Positions 9,033-14,990 of a stretch of DNA of 32,110 nt are shown here, one piece after another (within the stretch, counting starts at the first letter, position 1; every line of letters begins with the position of its first letter). A program made the translations under genes and the position numbers. Source of the DNA: an uncultured Lachnospiraceae bacterium. Lineage in GTDB: Bacteria; Bacillota; Clostridia; Lachnospirales; Lachnospiraceae. Location: the NCBI GenBank assembly GCA_947588995.1, contig CANPZI010000031.1, forward strand, positions 1 to 32,110, written 5' to 3'. The notes below the pieces were generated by a model, which saw only the letters and a list, made by a program, of their open reading frames with translations, did no database searches and was not told where the DNA came from.

Positions 9033-9833
9033 TCACGCCTCGTTATGCGGCGCGCTTCCTGCATAATTCTGCCAAAATACCGGCCGGAAAACCCGATTTT
9101 CCGGCTGAATCCCGAAACTGAGCCTCTCGCCTGTCGTCGGATGAAAAAATACCAGCCCGCGGGCACACAGCGCAAGCTCTCTGACATGCGCCTCCTCCGA
9201 TATCCGGCGTGCTTCCGCGGCAGCATATTTGCGATCGCCGATCAGGCTCATTCCCGCATGACTCATCTGCACCCGAATCTGGTGATGCCTGCCCGTGTAG
9301 AGCCGTATACCTGCCACCGCAATCCTCAATGCGCTGTCCGTCTGCTCCTGATGTTGTGCTTCTCCGTGCGATGTCCCGCCGCACGATGCCGCTCCATATG
9401 GCATATCCGCCAGAATTTCATACGACAGCACGGCCTTTTTGGCATCTTTTTCCTCCAGCCGCGCCACGCGCGTCATGTTGCTCCTGCCGTCCCGCACCAG
9501 ATAATCCGTCAGTTCCCCGCCCGGCGCAAACCCACATCCGCAAACCAGCGCCAGATAATGCTTCTCCATGCGGTTCTCCTCGATCTGCCGTCCGAGCCGC
9601 GCCGCCGCCCGGCTGTTCTTCGCAAACACGAGAATCCCCTCCACGGGCTGGTCAAGCCGGTGCACCACACCCACATACGGGCGCTGCCTGCCGCCGCTTC
9701 CGGAAGCCAGATAATTGGCGATCTCACTCGCCATGTCCGCCTGTCCGACCCGCGCCGTCTGCGTAGCGATTCCCGCGGGCTTGTGACATATGATGATGTC
9801 GTTGTCCTCATAGAGGATTCTGTCTTTTATCAT
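9033..9833 (-). CDS. RluA-family RNA pseudouridine synthase
   Basis: This 266-residue cytoplasmic enzyme converts specific uridines in rRNA or tRNA to pseudouridine. ILYEDNDIIICHKPAG opens the fold, VVHRLDQPVEGILVFAKN carries the catalytic Asp of the HRLD motif, and GRHHQIRVQMSHAGMSLIGDRKY is the conserved late RNA-binding segment. There is no N-terminal S4 domain. The HRLDQPVEG variant, instead of HRLDRxTSG, marks a Firmicutes-type subfamily whose exact target I cannot name. The frame stays open upstream to 9965, but a strong promoter at 9871-9899 lies inside that extension, so the ATG at 9833 is the likely start. A terminator follows the gene, so it is probably monocistronic. Confidence 0.93.
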   Translation of the reverse strand: MIKDRILYEDNDIIICHKPAGIATQTARVGQADMASEIANYLASGSGGRQRPYVGVVHRLDQPVEGILVFAKNSRAAARLGRQIEENRMEKHYLALVCGCGFAPGGELTDYLVRDGRSNMTRVARLEEKDAKKAVLSYEILADMPYGAASCGGTSHGEAQHQEQTDSALRIAVAGIRLYTGRHHQIRVQMSHAGMSLIGDRKYAAAEARRISEEAHVRELALCARGLVFFHPTTGERLSFGIQPENRVFRPVFWQNYAGSAPHNEA

Positions 9834-9870
9834 GCTTCTTTTCTTCTTCGCGTCGTTTATGCTTGTGGCT

Positions 9871-9899
9871 ATTATAGCGGACTTCCGATTTTCATTCAA
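9871..9899 (-). promoter_or_regulatory. Sigma-A promoter for the pseudouridine synthase
   Basis: On the minus strand TTGAAT (9894-9899) and TATAAT (9871-9876) are separated by exactly 17 nt. The start would be near 9864, about 30 nt before the ATG at 9833. This promoter decides the start choice against the upstream in-frame codons. Confidence 0.75.
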
Positions 9900-9954
9900 C
9901 ATTTTTCCTGCCTTTTTCCTGCTTCTGTTGGAGCTTCTGTCGGACGGAAACGAT

Positions 9955-9983
9955 TTGACAAACATCTATCTTATAGGTATAAT
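9955..9983 (+). promoter_or_regulatory. Perfect consensus sigma-A promoter for tcdA
   Basis: TTGACA (9955-9960), a 17-nt spacer and TATAAT (9978-9983) match the sigma-A consensus at all twelve positions. The start near 9990 gives a leader of about 93 nt before the tcdA ATG. It is divergent from the pseudouridine synthase promoter about 55 nt away. Confidence 0.85.
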
Positions 9984-10008
9984 AAACCCTATTGATATGG
10001 TGGGAAAT

Positions 10009-10045
10009 GAAAACGACATGCGGGTGTATCACATCCGCTGTTTTC
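10009..10045 (+). promoter_or_regulatory. Imperfect hairpin in the tcdA leader
   Basis: GCGGGTGT (10020-10027) pairs with ACATCCGC (10031-10038), one G-T wobble, around a 3-nt loop. Outer arms GAAAAC and GTTTTC also pair across a 5-nt and a 1-nt bulge. It lies in the tcdA 5' leader and is followed by only four T, so it may be an attenuator, a protein-binding element or a stability hairpin. Confidence 0.4.
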
Positions 10046-10082
10046 CATATAAGAAACAGCAATATGCTATGGAGATAGACAG

Positions 10083-10844
10083 ATGTTGACGCAGTTTTCA
10101 AGAACGGAATTATTGCTTGGCAAAGAAGCGATGGAGAGATTATCCGGCTCCAGAGTCGCGGTTTTTGGAATCGGAGGGGTAGGGGGATATGTCTGTGAAG
10201 CTCTTGTGCGAAGCGGCGTCGGGGCATTTGATCTGATTGACGATGATAAGGTCTGCCTGACAAACCTGAACCGGCAGATTATCGCCACACGAAAAACAGT
10301 GGGAAAATACAAAGCGGAAGTGATGAAAGACCGGATACTGGAAATCAATCCGGATGCCCGGGTAAACGTACATAAGTGTTTCTTCCTGCCCGAAAACGCA
10401 GATGCATTCCCTTTTCAAGAGTATGATTATATTGTCGATGCGGTGGACACGGTTACCGCTAAAATTGCACTTGTGATGAAAGCGCAGGAGAAAAATGTGC
10501 CCATTATCAGCTGCATGGGAGCCGGAAACAAATTGGACGGCAGCCAGTTCAGGGTTTCTGACATATATAAGACCAAAATGTGTCCATTGGCAAAGGTCAT
10601 GCGGCGGGAACTGAAGAAACGAGGCGTAAAAAAGTTAAAGGTTGTATATTCCGAGGAGAAGCCGATAAGACCGCTTGAGGATATGTCTATCAGCTGCAGG
10701 ACAAACTGTATCTGTCCGCCCGGCGCAGAACATAAATGCACAGAGCGAAGAGATATTCCGGGCAGTGTAGCATTTGTGCCGTCTGTGGCAGGATTGATCA
10801 TTGCGGGCGAAGTAGTAAAAGACTTGTGCCGCCGCGGACGCTAG
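10083..10844 (+). CDS. tcdA: tRNA threonylcarbamoyladenosine dehydratase (TcdA/CsdL, ThiF-like)
   Basis: This 253-residue E1-like enzyme uses ATP to cyclise N6-threonylcarbamoyladenosine at position 37 of ANN-decoding tRNAs. The nucleotide-binding GIGGVGGYVCEAL (29-41) and the DDDKVCLTNLNRQ motif (about 54-66) are characteristic. YDYIVDAVDTVTAK, ISCMGAGNKLD and the C-terminal PGSVAFVPSVAGLIIAGEVV are typical of the TcdA branch rather than ThiF or MoeB. It has its own consensus promoter. Its codons look more AT-rich than those of neighbours. It converges with the response regulator gene, and the two TAG stops share the palindrome CTAG at 10841-10844. Confidence 0.94.
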   Translation: MLTQFSRTELLLGKEAMERLSGSRVAVFGIGGVGGYVCEALVRSGVGAFDLIDDDKVCLTNLNRQIIATRKTVGKYKAEVMKDRILEINPDARVNVHKCFFLPENADAFPFQEYDYIVDAVDTVTAKIALVMKAQEKNVPIISCMGAGNKLDGSQFRVSDIYKTKMCPLAKVMRRELKKRGVKKLKVVYSEEKPIRPLEDMSISCRTNCICPPGAEHKCTERRDIPGSVAFVPSVAGLIIAGEVVKDLCRRGR

Positions 10845-11530
10845 ATCTTAAACCGATAGCCCACGCCCCAGATTGTCTCGATATACTGCGGTTTCGCCGT
10901 ATCGAACTCAATCTTCTCGCGAATCTTCTTGATATGCACGGTGACCGTAGCGATATCGCCGATCGAATCCATATCCCAGATTTCGCGGAACAATTCTTCC
11001 TTGGAATATACGTGATTCGGATTTTCCGCCAAAAAAGTCAGCAGATCAAATTCTTTTGTGGTAAAGATCCGCTCTTCCCCGTTTACATACACTCTTCTGG
11101 CGGTCTTGTCGATCTTGAGCCCTCGGATTTCAATGATATCGTTTACTTTCTGGCTGCTGCCCACCAGCCTGTCGTAGCGCGCCATATGCGCCTTGACTCT
11201 CGCCACCAGCTCGGACGGACTGAAAGGCTTCGTCATGTAGTCGTCCGCGCCGAGCCCCAGGCCTCTGATCTTATCGATATCGTCTTTCTTGGCGGAAACC
11301 AGGATGATCGGGATATTCTTTTCCTCGCGGATCTTCCTGCACACCTCGAAACCGTCCATACCCGGCAGCATCAGATCGAGAATCACCAGGTCGAACTTGC
11401 CCGACAGAGCCGTCTCAAGGCCTTTGTCTCCCGCATTCTCAATCGCGACCTCGAAATCGCTCAGCTCCAGATAATCTTTCTCCAGATCGGCAATCGCTTC
11501 CTCATCTTCTATAATCAGGATTTTACTCAT
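10841..11530 (-). CDS. OmpR/PhoB-family response regulator
   Basis: This 229-residue regulator has an N-terminal receiver domain (about 1-115) and a C-terminal winged-helix DNA-binding domain (about 130-229). The acidic pair is at IIEDEE, the phospho-acceptor is Asp52 in LVILDLMLPGMDGF, the conserved Thr/Ser and Lys are at VSA and KPF, and the C-terminus ends with VHIKKIREKIE then GVGYRFKI, typical of OmpR-type DNA binding. I start at the ATG at 11530, preceded by an AGGGTGG site; a GTG three codons earlier is less likely. It is 41 nt downstream of its cognate histidine kinase. Target genes are not evident. Confidence 0.95.
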   Translation of the reverse strand: MSKILIIEDEEAIADLEKDYLELSDFEVAIENAGDKGLETALSGKFDLVILDLMLPGMDGFEVCRKIREEKNIPIILVSAKKDDIDKIRGLGLGADDYMTKPFSPSELVARVKAHMARYDRLVGSSQKVNDIIEIRGLKIDKTARRVYVNGEERIFTTKEFDLLTFLAENPNHVYSKEELFREIWDMDSIGDIATVTVHIKKIREKIEFDTAKPQYIETIWGVGYRFKI

Positions 11531-11558
11531 ACCTACCACCCTTTCTTTCTATCAGAAT

Positions 11559-11571
11559 CCTGTCAGACAGG
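11559..11571. repeat. Palindrome between histidine kinase and response regulator
   Basis: CCTGTC-A-GACAGG is a perfect 6+1+6 palindrome directly abutting the histidine kinase stop codon. It may be a DNA-binding site or a weak intercistronic hairpin; with a 1-nt centre it is a poor RNA loop and has no T-run. Confidence 0.3.
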
Positions 11572-13047
11572 TCACTCCTGCGGCGCCTGATATTTGCGGA
11601 TCACAAAGTGCATACACGTGCCCTCGTTCTCCTTGCTGGTCGCCCAGATATAACCGCCGTGATCCTCTATGATCTTCTTCACGATGGACAGCCCGATGCC
11701 GCTGCCGCCCTTGGAGGAATTGCGCGAGGCATCCGTGCGGTAGAACCGCTCGAAGATATTCGGCAGATCCTTGGCCGCAATCCCCATGCCGTTGTCCTCG
11801 ATCTCCACCCGGATAGAGTCCAGCTCGTCGAGAATACGGATGTCGATCACGCCTTTCTCTTTGTTCATATATTTTACACTGTTGCTGATGATATTATTGA
11901 TTACCCGCTTTAACTGCTCAGGATCAGCGATAATCTGCGTGGACGGCTCCACCAGTGCGTCATAGTTCAGTTCGATGTGCTTGGCTTCCAGATCCAGCCC
12001 GACCTCCTCCACACAGTCCCCGAAGTAGTCCATCACGTTGATGCGGCGGAACGTGTAGGGAATGCGGTTGTTGTCGATGCCGGAATAGGTCGTCAGCTCG
12101 TTGATCAGCCGGTCCATATCGTTCGCCTTGTCGTAGATGGTGCGGATGTACTTGTCCATCTTCTCCGGCGTGTCGGCGACCCCGTCCATGATGCCCTCCA
12201 CATAGCCCTTGATCGACGTGATCGGCGTCTTTAAGTCATGCGAGATATTGCTGACCAGTTCCTTGTTCTTCTGTTCATGCTCCAGCTTCTCGTCCGTGGA
12301 CTCTTTCAGTCTGAGCCGCATATCCTCATAATTGCGGTAGAGCTCGCCGATCTCGCCTTTTTCCTCCGTCGTGAGCATGTACTCGAGGTTGCCCTCCGCA
12401 ATGTTCTGCATGGCGGTGTTGAGCTGATTGATCGGCTTGAGGATGCCCCGCTGAATCCAGCGTGTCAGCAGAATACTGGTCAGGCACAGCACCAGAATCA
12501 AGGACAGAAGCATCTCCCGCAGCGCGCTCCTGGAAATAAGCGAGCGCACGCCCGTCACGATAAAGAAACTGCCGTCACTGCCGTCGGCAAAGCGGAAATC
12601 CAGCTGCTTGACCAGTTTCTTCATATCATTATAGTACAGTCCCGTCTCCGCGTCCGGCATCTCCTTGCCGTACTCCGGCAGCGTGACGAAGATACGCCTG
12701 GCATCGGTGTCGTTGTCCGTGTAGTAGATGTCACCGCCCTTGCGCACGACGATATAGGAAAATTTGTCGTTCAGCTTCCCGCTGATCTCGTCCAGATAAG
12801 CCCTGTCCTCCAGCCGGAACGGATCCGCGGCGATCTGATTCTTGACTTCCTGCAGAACCTCCTCCGTCATGCGGCTGTAATTCTCGATCGTGTAGGAAAT
12901 CGCGAGGTTGTCCTTGTCCAGAAAACCGACCTCGTTCTCCATGTTCTCCACATGGCTTGCCACACCGATAAACGCGGCGATTGTCAGCAAAAACGGCACC
13001 AGCACGATCGCCACCGACGTGACCAGAAGCCTTGTCCTGAATTTCAC
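11572..13047 (-). CDS. HAMP-domain sensor histidine kinase
   Basis: This 491-residue membrane kinase has a first membrane segment at about 6-28, an extracellular sensor of about 145 residues, a second membrane segment at about 178-196, a HAMP linker (about 197-250), and a dimerisation/phospho-acceptor helix with His270 in NISHDLKTPITSIKGY. The catalytic domain shows the N box (IISNSVKYMNK), DNGMGI, FERFYR and GGSGIGLSIVKKI. The protein begins with GTG, with AAGGGA upstream. Read with the response regulator just downstream, it forms a two-component system; the kinase gene comes first, which is the less usual order. The ligand is unknown. Confidence 0.95.
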   Translation of the reverse strand: MKFRTRLLVTSVAIVLVPFLLTIAAFIGVASHVENMENEVGFLDKDNLAISYTIENYSRMTEEVLQEVKNQIAADPFRLEDRAYLDEISGKLNDKFSYIVVRKGGDIYYTDNDTDARRIFVTLPEYGKEMPDAETGLYYNDMKKLVKQLDFRFADGSDGSFFIVTGVRSLISRSALREMLLSLILVLCLTSILLTRWIQRGILKPINQLNTAMQNIAEGNLEYMLTTEEKGEIGELYRNYEDMRLRLKESTDEKLEHEQKNKELVSNISHDLKTPITSIKGYVEGIMDGVADTPEKMDKYIRTIYDKANDMDRLINELTTYSGIDNNRIPYTFRRINVMDYFGDCVEEVGLDLEAKHIELNYDALVEPSTQIIADPEQLKRVINNIISNSVKYMNKEKGVIDIRILDELDSIRVEIEDNGMGIAAKDLPNIFERFYRTDASRNSSKGGSGIGLSIVKKIIEDHGGYIWATSKENEGTCMHFVIRKYQAPQE

Positions 13048-13073
13048 CCGGAATCCCTTCTTTCATGGAGTTT

Positions 13074-13082
13074 ATTATATCA
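13074..13082 (-). promoter_or_regulatory. Extended -10 promoter for the two-component operon
   Basis: On the minus strand TGATATAAT is a perfect extended -10 (TGnTATAAT), about 27 nt upstream of the GTG start. No good -35 box is found at 17 nt, only an A/T tract, which fits an extended -10 promoter. Confidence 0.6.
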
Positions 13083-13190
13083 CGTTTACGGAGGAAAAAA
13101 ATAATCTCCGGCTGACAAACTTATAAAAAATTTATTAAAAATACAGATCGGTGTTTCCGAAAAATTTCTGAAAAGTTTTGCAGATTGGCA

Positions 13191-13219
13191 TTGCGGCGGT
13201 CGCGTCTATCATATATAAT
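13191..13219 (+). promoter_or_regulatory. Sigma-A promoter for the reverse rubrerythrin
   Basis: TTGCGG (13191-13196), 17 nt and a perfect TATAAT (13214-13219). The start near 13226 leaves a leader of about 88 nt. No match to the classical PerR box was found by eye. Confidence 0.7.
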
Positions 13220-13232
13220 TAGTGTTGCTACT

Positions 13233-13281
13233 TGTTAAGCGATAAGATATGCCGTACAGGTTTTAGCGGCGTGTCTTAACA
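13233..13281 (+). promoter_or_regulatory. Nested stem-loop in the rubrerythrin leader
   Basis: TGTTAAG (13233-13239) pairs with CTTAACA (13275-13281), and inside it GCCG (13251-13254) pairs with CGGC (13267-13270). The structure ends about 15 nt before the AAAGGAGAG ribosome site. It is a possible post-transcriptional control or mRNA-stability element. Confidence 0.35.
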
Positions 13282-13313
13282 CGATAAATCCAAGAGAAAA
13301 GGAGAGTACGATC

Positions 13314-13853
13314 ATGAAGTATGTATGTCAGGTATGCGGCTATGTTCACGAAGGAGATTCCGCGCCGGATAAGTGTCCGGTATGCAACGCGCCCGCCGAG
13401 AAATTCACGGCGCAGGGCGGCGAGAGAGAGTGGGCCGCGGAGCACGTCGTAGGCGTTGCCAAGGGCGTCAGCGAAGATATCATGGCTGATCTGCGCGCCA
13501 ACTTCAACGGCGAGTGCACCGAGGTCGGCATGTACCTCGCTATGGCGAGAGTCGCTCACAGAGAGGGCTATCCCGAGATCGGCCTGTACTGGGAGAAAGC
13601 TGCCTGGGAAGAGGCGGAGCACGCCGCGAAGTTCGCGGAGCTGCTCGGCGAGGTTGTGACGGATTCCACCAAGAAGAATCTGGAGATGAGAGTCGAGGCG
13701 GAGAACGGCGCTACAGCCGGCAAGTTCGACCTCGCTAAGCGCGCGAAAGCCGCTAATCTGGACGCGATCCACGACACCGTTCACGAGATGGCCAGAGACG
13801 AGGCGCGTCACGGCAAAGCGTTCGAGGGTCTCTTGAAGAGATACTTCGGCTAA
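13314..13853 (+). CDS. Reverse rubrerythrin (rubredoxin domain first)
   Basis: This 179-residue cytoplasmic peroxidase/oxidase-type protein helps anaerobes remove H2O2 or O2 with electrons from NAD(P)H-rubredoxin reductase-type partners. A rubredoxin-like FeS4 site lies at the N-terminus (CxxC at 5-8 and 21-24), ahead of the ferritin-like diiron four-helix domain (about 45-179). The diiron ligands are expected at Glu67/Glu70, the ExxH at 100-103, the middle Glu near 127-130, and the ExxH at 163-166. In classical rubrerythrin the rubredoxin domain is C-terminal, so this is the 'reverse' form known from Clostridium. The ribosome site AAAGGAGAG is strong. A terminator follows, so it is probably a single-gene transcript. 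Confidence 0.95.
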   Translation: MKYVCQVCGYVHEGDSAPDKCPVCNAPAEKFTAQGGEREWAAEHVVGVAKGVSEDIMADLRANFNGECTEVGMYLAMARVAHREGYPEIGLYWEKAAWEEAEHAAKFAELLGEVVTDSTKKNLEMRVEAENGATAGKFDLAKRAKAANLDAIHDTVHEMARDEARHGKAFEGLLKRYFG

Positions 13854-13883
13854 GCCCGACACTTGTTTAAAAGATTTTGAGGC

Positions 13884-13921
13884 GAAAGGGAATGAATCAG
13901 AAATGGTTTGTTCCCTTTTTC
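13884..13921 (+). terminator. Likely rho-independent terminator of the rubrerythrin gene
   Basis: AAAGGGAA (13885-13892) pairs with TTCCCTTT (13911-13918), with an 18-nt loop and T residues to 13920. The loop is large but the stem and T-run fit a terminator. The proposed ATG of the next small gene lies inside the loop. Confidence 0.55.
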
Positions 13922-14142
13922 ATCTTCGGAAATTCCTATTTGTGCAATCAGATGTCGTAATAAATGAAGAGAAAGTATTGGCCTTATTAAAACAGGACGG
14001 AAAAATGTCTGCCCATATGCTTGCCGTATCGGTAGGTATCACGCAGAGACAGGCGCAGCGTATCCTTGCAAAGCTGAAAAAAGACGGTCAGATTGTCCGC
14101 CACGGGGCAACTAAGAACGGATATTGGGAAGTAGTGAAGTGA
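13903..14142 (+). CDS. Winged-helix fragment, probable remnant of an AlbA_2/COG2865-type protein
   Basis: From about residue 18 this 79-residue reading frame has a clear winged-helix unit: VVINEEKVLALLKQDG, then the recognition region VGITQRQAQRILAKLKKDGQI, then a wing ending NGYWEV. This pattern is typical of the C-terminal end of AlbA_2 (AAA_4)-type putative transcriptional regulators, and the INEEKVL start normally sits inside a longer protein. The first 15 or so residues look non-coding: the ATG lies in a terminator loop and has no well-spaced ribosome site. A GTG at 13942 is an alternative start. I read it as a decayed 3' fragment, though a small stand-alone DNA-binding protein is possible. 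Confidence 0.5.
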   Translation: MVCSLFHLRKFLFVQSDVVINEEKVLALLKQDGKMSAHMLAVSVGITQRQAQRILAKLKKDGQIVRHGATKNGYWEVVK

Positions 14143-14194
14143 TTCCTAACTTCTTTTAGCCGCTCCCGCCTTCTAATCTCCATCCCGGAGCGTT

Positions 14195-14758
14195 CTAGTA
14201 CCCCCTCCTGATAATCTCCGAGAGTCTGTACGCCACGTCCCGCAGGCTGCCTGACACCGTTCCGCGAAACCAGGCCAGATAGAGGCTTCCCGCGCCGCCC
14301 GCATAGAAATAGCATCGCTCCATAAAGGACGCCCTGGCGCGCATATCGTCGCTGATATCCTCGGAGGCGGCCAGATGTCTGGCAATCAGCTCGGGCAGCC
14401 CCACGATAAAGAGATTGGTCGGCTGAGAATTCATGAGCGCCAGAATCAGCTCCTGATTCTGCTCGAGATACTCTGAAATCTTCAAAAAAAACGGCAGCGG
14501 CTCTTTCAGCAGATAGGGAATTTTCGTATCTGCGAGCAGGGCATACAGGCTCTGCACGACCTCCTCCTCCATGCCTTGAACCAGCATGTTGATATCTGCG
14601 TAATGGGCATAGAATGTGCCGCGGTTCAATCCGGCCTGCTCTACGATAGCCGTCACGGTAATCTTATCAAGCGGTTTCGTCTTAAGCAGTTCGATAAAAG
14701 CATCCCGTATCATTTGTCTGGAACGGAGCGCGTTCCTGTACTCAGCTTTCTGTGGCAT
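14195..14758 (-). CDS. TetR/AcrR-family transcriptional regulator
   Basis: This 187-residue regulator has the N-terminal TetR helix-turn-helix at about 31-60 (KITVTAIVEQAGLNRGTFYAHY) and a C-terminal all-helical ligand domain resembling the TetR_C_3-type family (PF14278, judged by eye). The ATG follows AAAGGA. It is divergent from the MMPL transporter gene across a 232-nt region with repeated TGTTCA half-sites over both promoters, so it most likely represses the transporter operon and itself. The inducing ligand may be a substrate of the transporter. This control link is inferred from position and repeats. Confidence 0.93.
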   Translation of the reverse strand: MPQKAEYRNALRSRQMIRDAFIELLKTKPLDKITVTAIVEQAGLNRGTFYAHYADINMLVQGMEEEVVQSLYALLADTKIPYLLKEPLPFFLKISEYLEQNQELILALMNSQPTNLFIVGLPELIARHLAASEDISDDMRARASFMERCYFYAGGAGSLYLAWFRGTVSGSLRDVAYRLSEIIRRGY

Positions 14759-14829
14759 AGGATTTTTCCTTTCGCGTCACTTGTTTTTTTGCATTCCAAC
14801 TACATATCATACTCGCAAGCCGTCTATAT

Positions 14830-14835
14830 ATTATA
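14830..14835 (-). promoter_or_regulatory. -10 box for the tetR gene
   Basis: On the minus strand TATAAT lies about 72 nt upstream of the TetR ATG. The best -35 candidate (TTCAAA, 18 nt away) is weak and lies inside the TGTTCA repeat cluster, which fits autorepression. Confidence 0.45.
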
Positions 14836-14852
14836 GCACAACACGGCACAAC

Positions 14853-14909
14853 TTTTGAACAGATAATACATTTTTGTTCAAAATCATACATGCGTGCAAA
14901 ATCTGTTCA
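14853..14909. promoter_or_regulatory. Candidate TetR operator cluster (three TGTTCA half-sites)
   Basis: TTTTGAACA (14853-14861) and TGTTCAAAA (14875-14883) form a perfect 9-bp inverted repeat with a 13-nt spacer. The left site also reads TGAACAGAT (14856-14864), which pairs perfectly with ATCTGTTCA (14901-14909). The right-most half-site abuts the -35 box of the MMPL promoter, and the left overlaps the likely tetR -35 region. This is the expected placement for a shared operator. Confidence 0.6.
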
Positions 14910-14938
14910 TTGTATCCCGCTTTTTACCGTATTATAAT
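14910..14938 (+). promoter_or_regulatory. Sigma-A promoter of the MMPL operon
   Basis: TTGTAT (14910-14915), a 17-nt spacer and a perfect TATAAT (14933-14938). The start near 14945 gives a short leader to the TTG start at 14991. Confidence 0.7.
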
Positions 14939-14990
14939 ATCAGTCGTGATGAATCCCCGCCCCGGGCGGCGGACAAAGGAGTGAGAGAAT

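Noticed and set aside
9834..9965. N-terminal extension of the pseudouridine synthase to 9965
   Set aside because: A TTGAAT-17-TATAAT promoter lies inside the extension, and the extra residues do not resemble the family.
11559..11571. Terminator between histidine kinase and response regulator
   Set aside because: The palindrome has a 1-nt centre and no T-run, so it is unlikely to stop transcription; the two genes are most likely cotranscribed.
13263..13862. 199-residue minus-strand frame over the rubrerythrin gene
   Set aside because: It is a shadow of the plus-strand reverse rubrerythrin, whose metal-binding motifs, promoter and ribosome site are clear.
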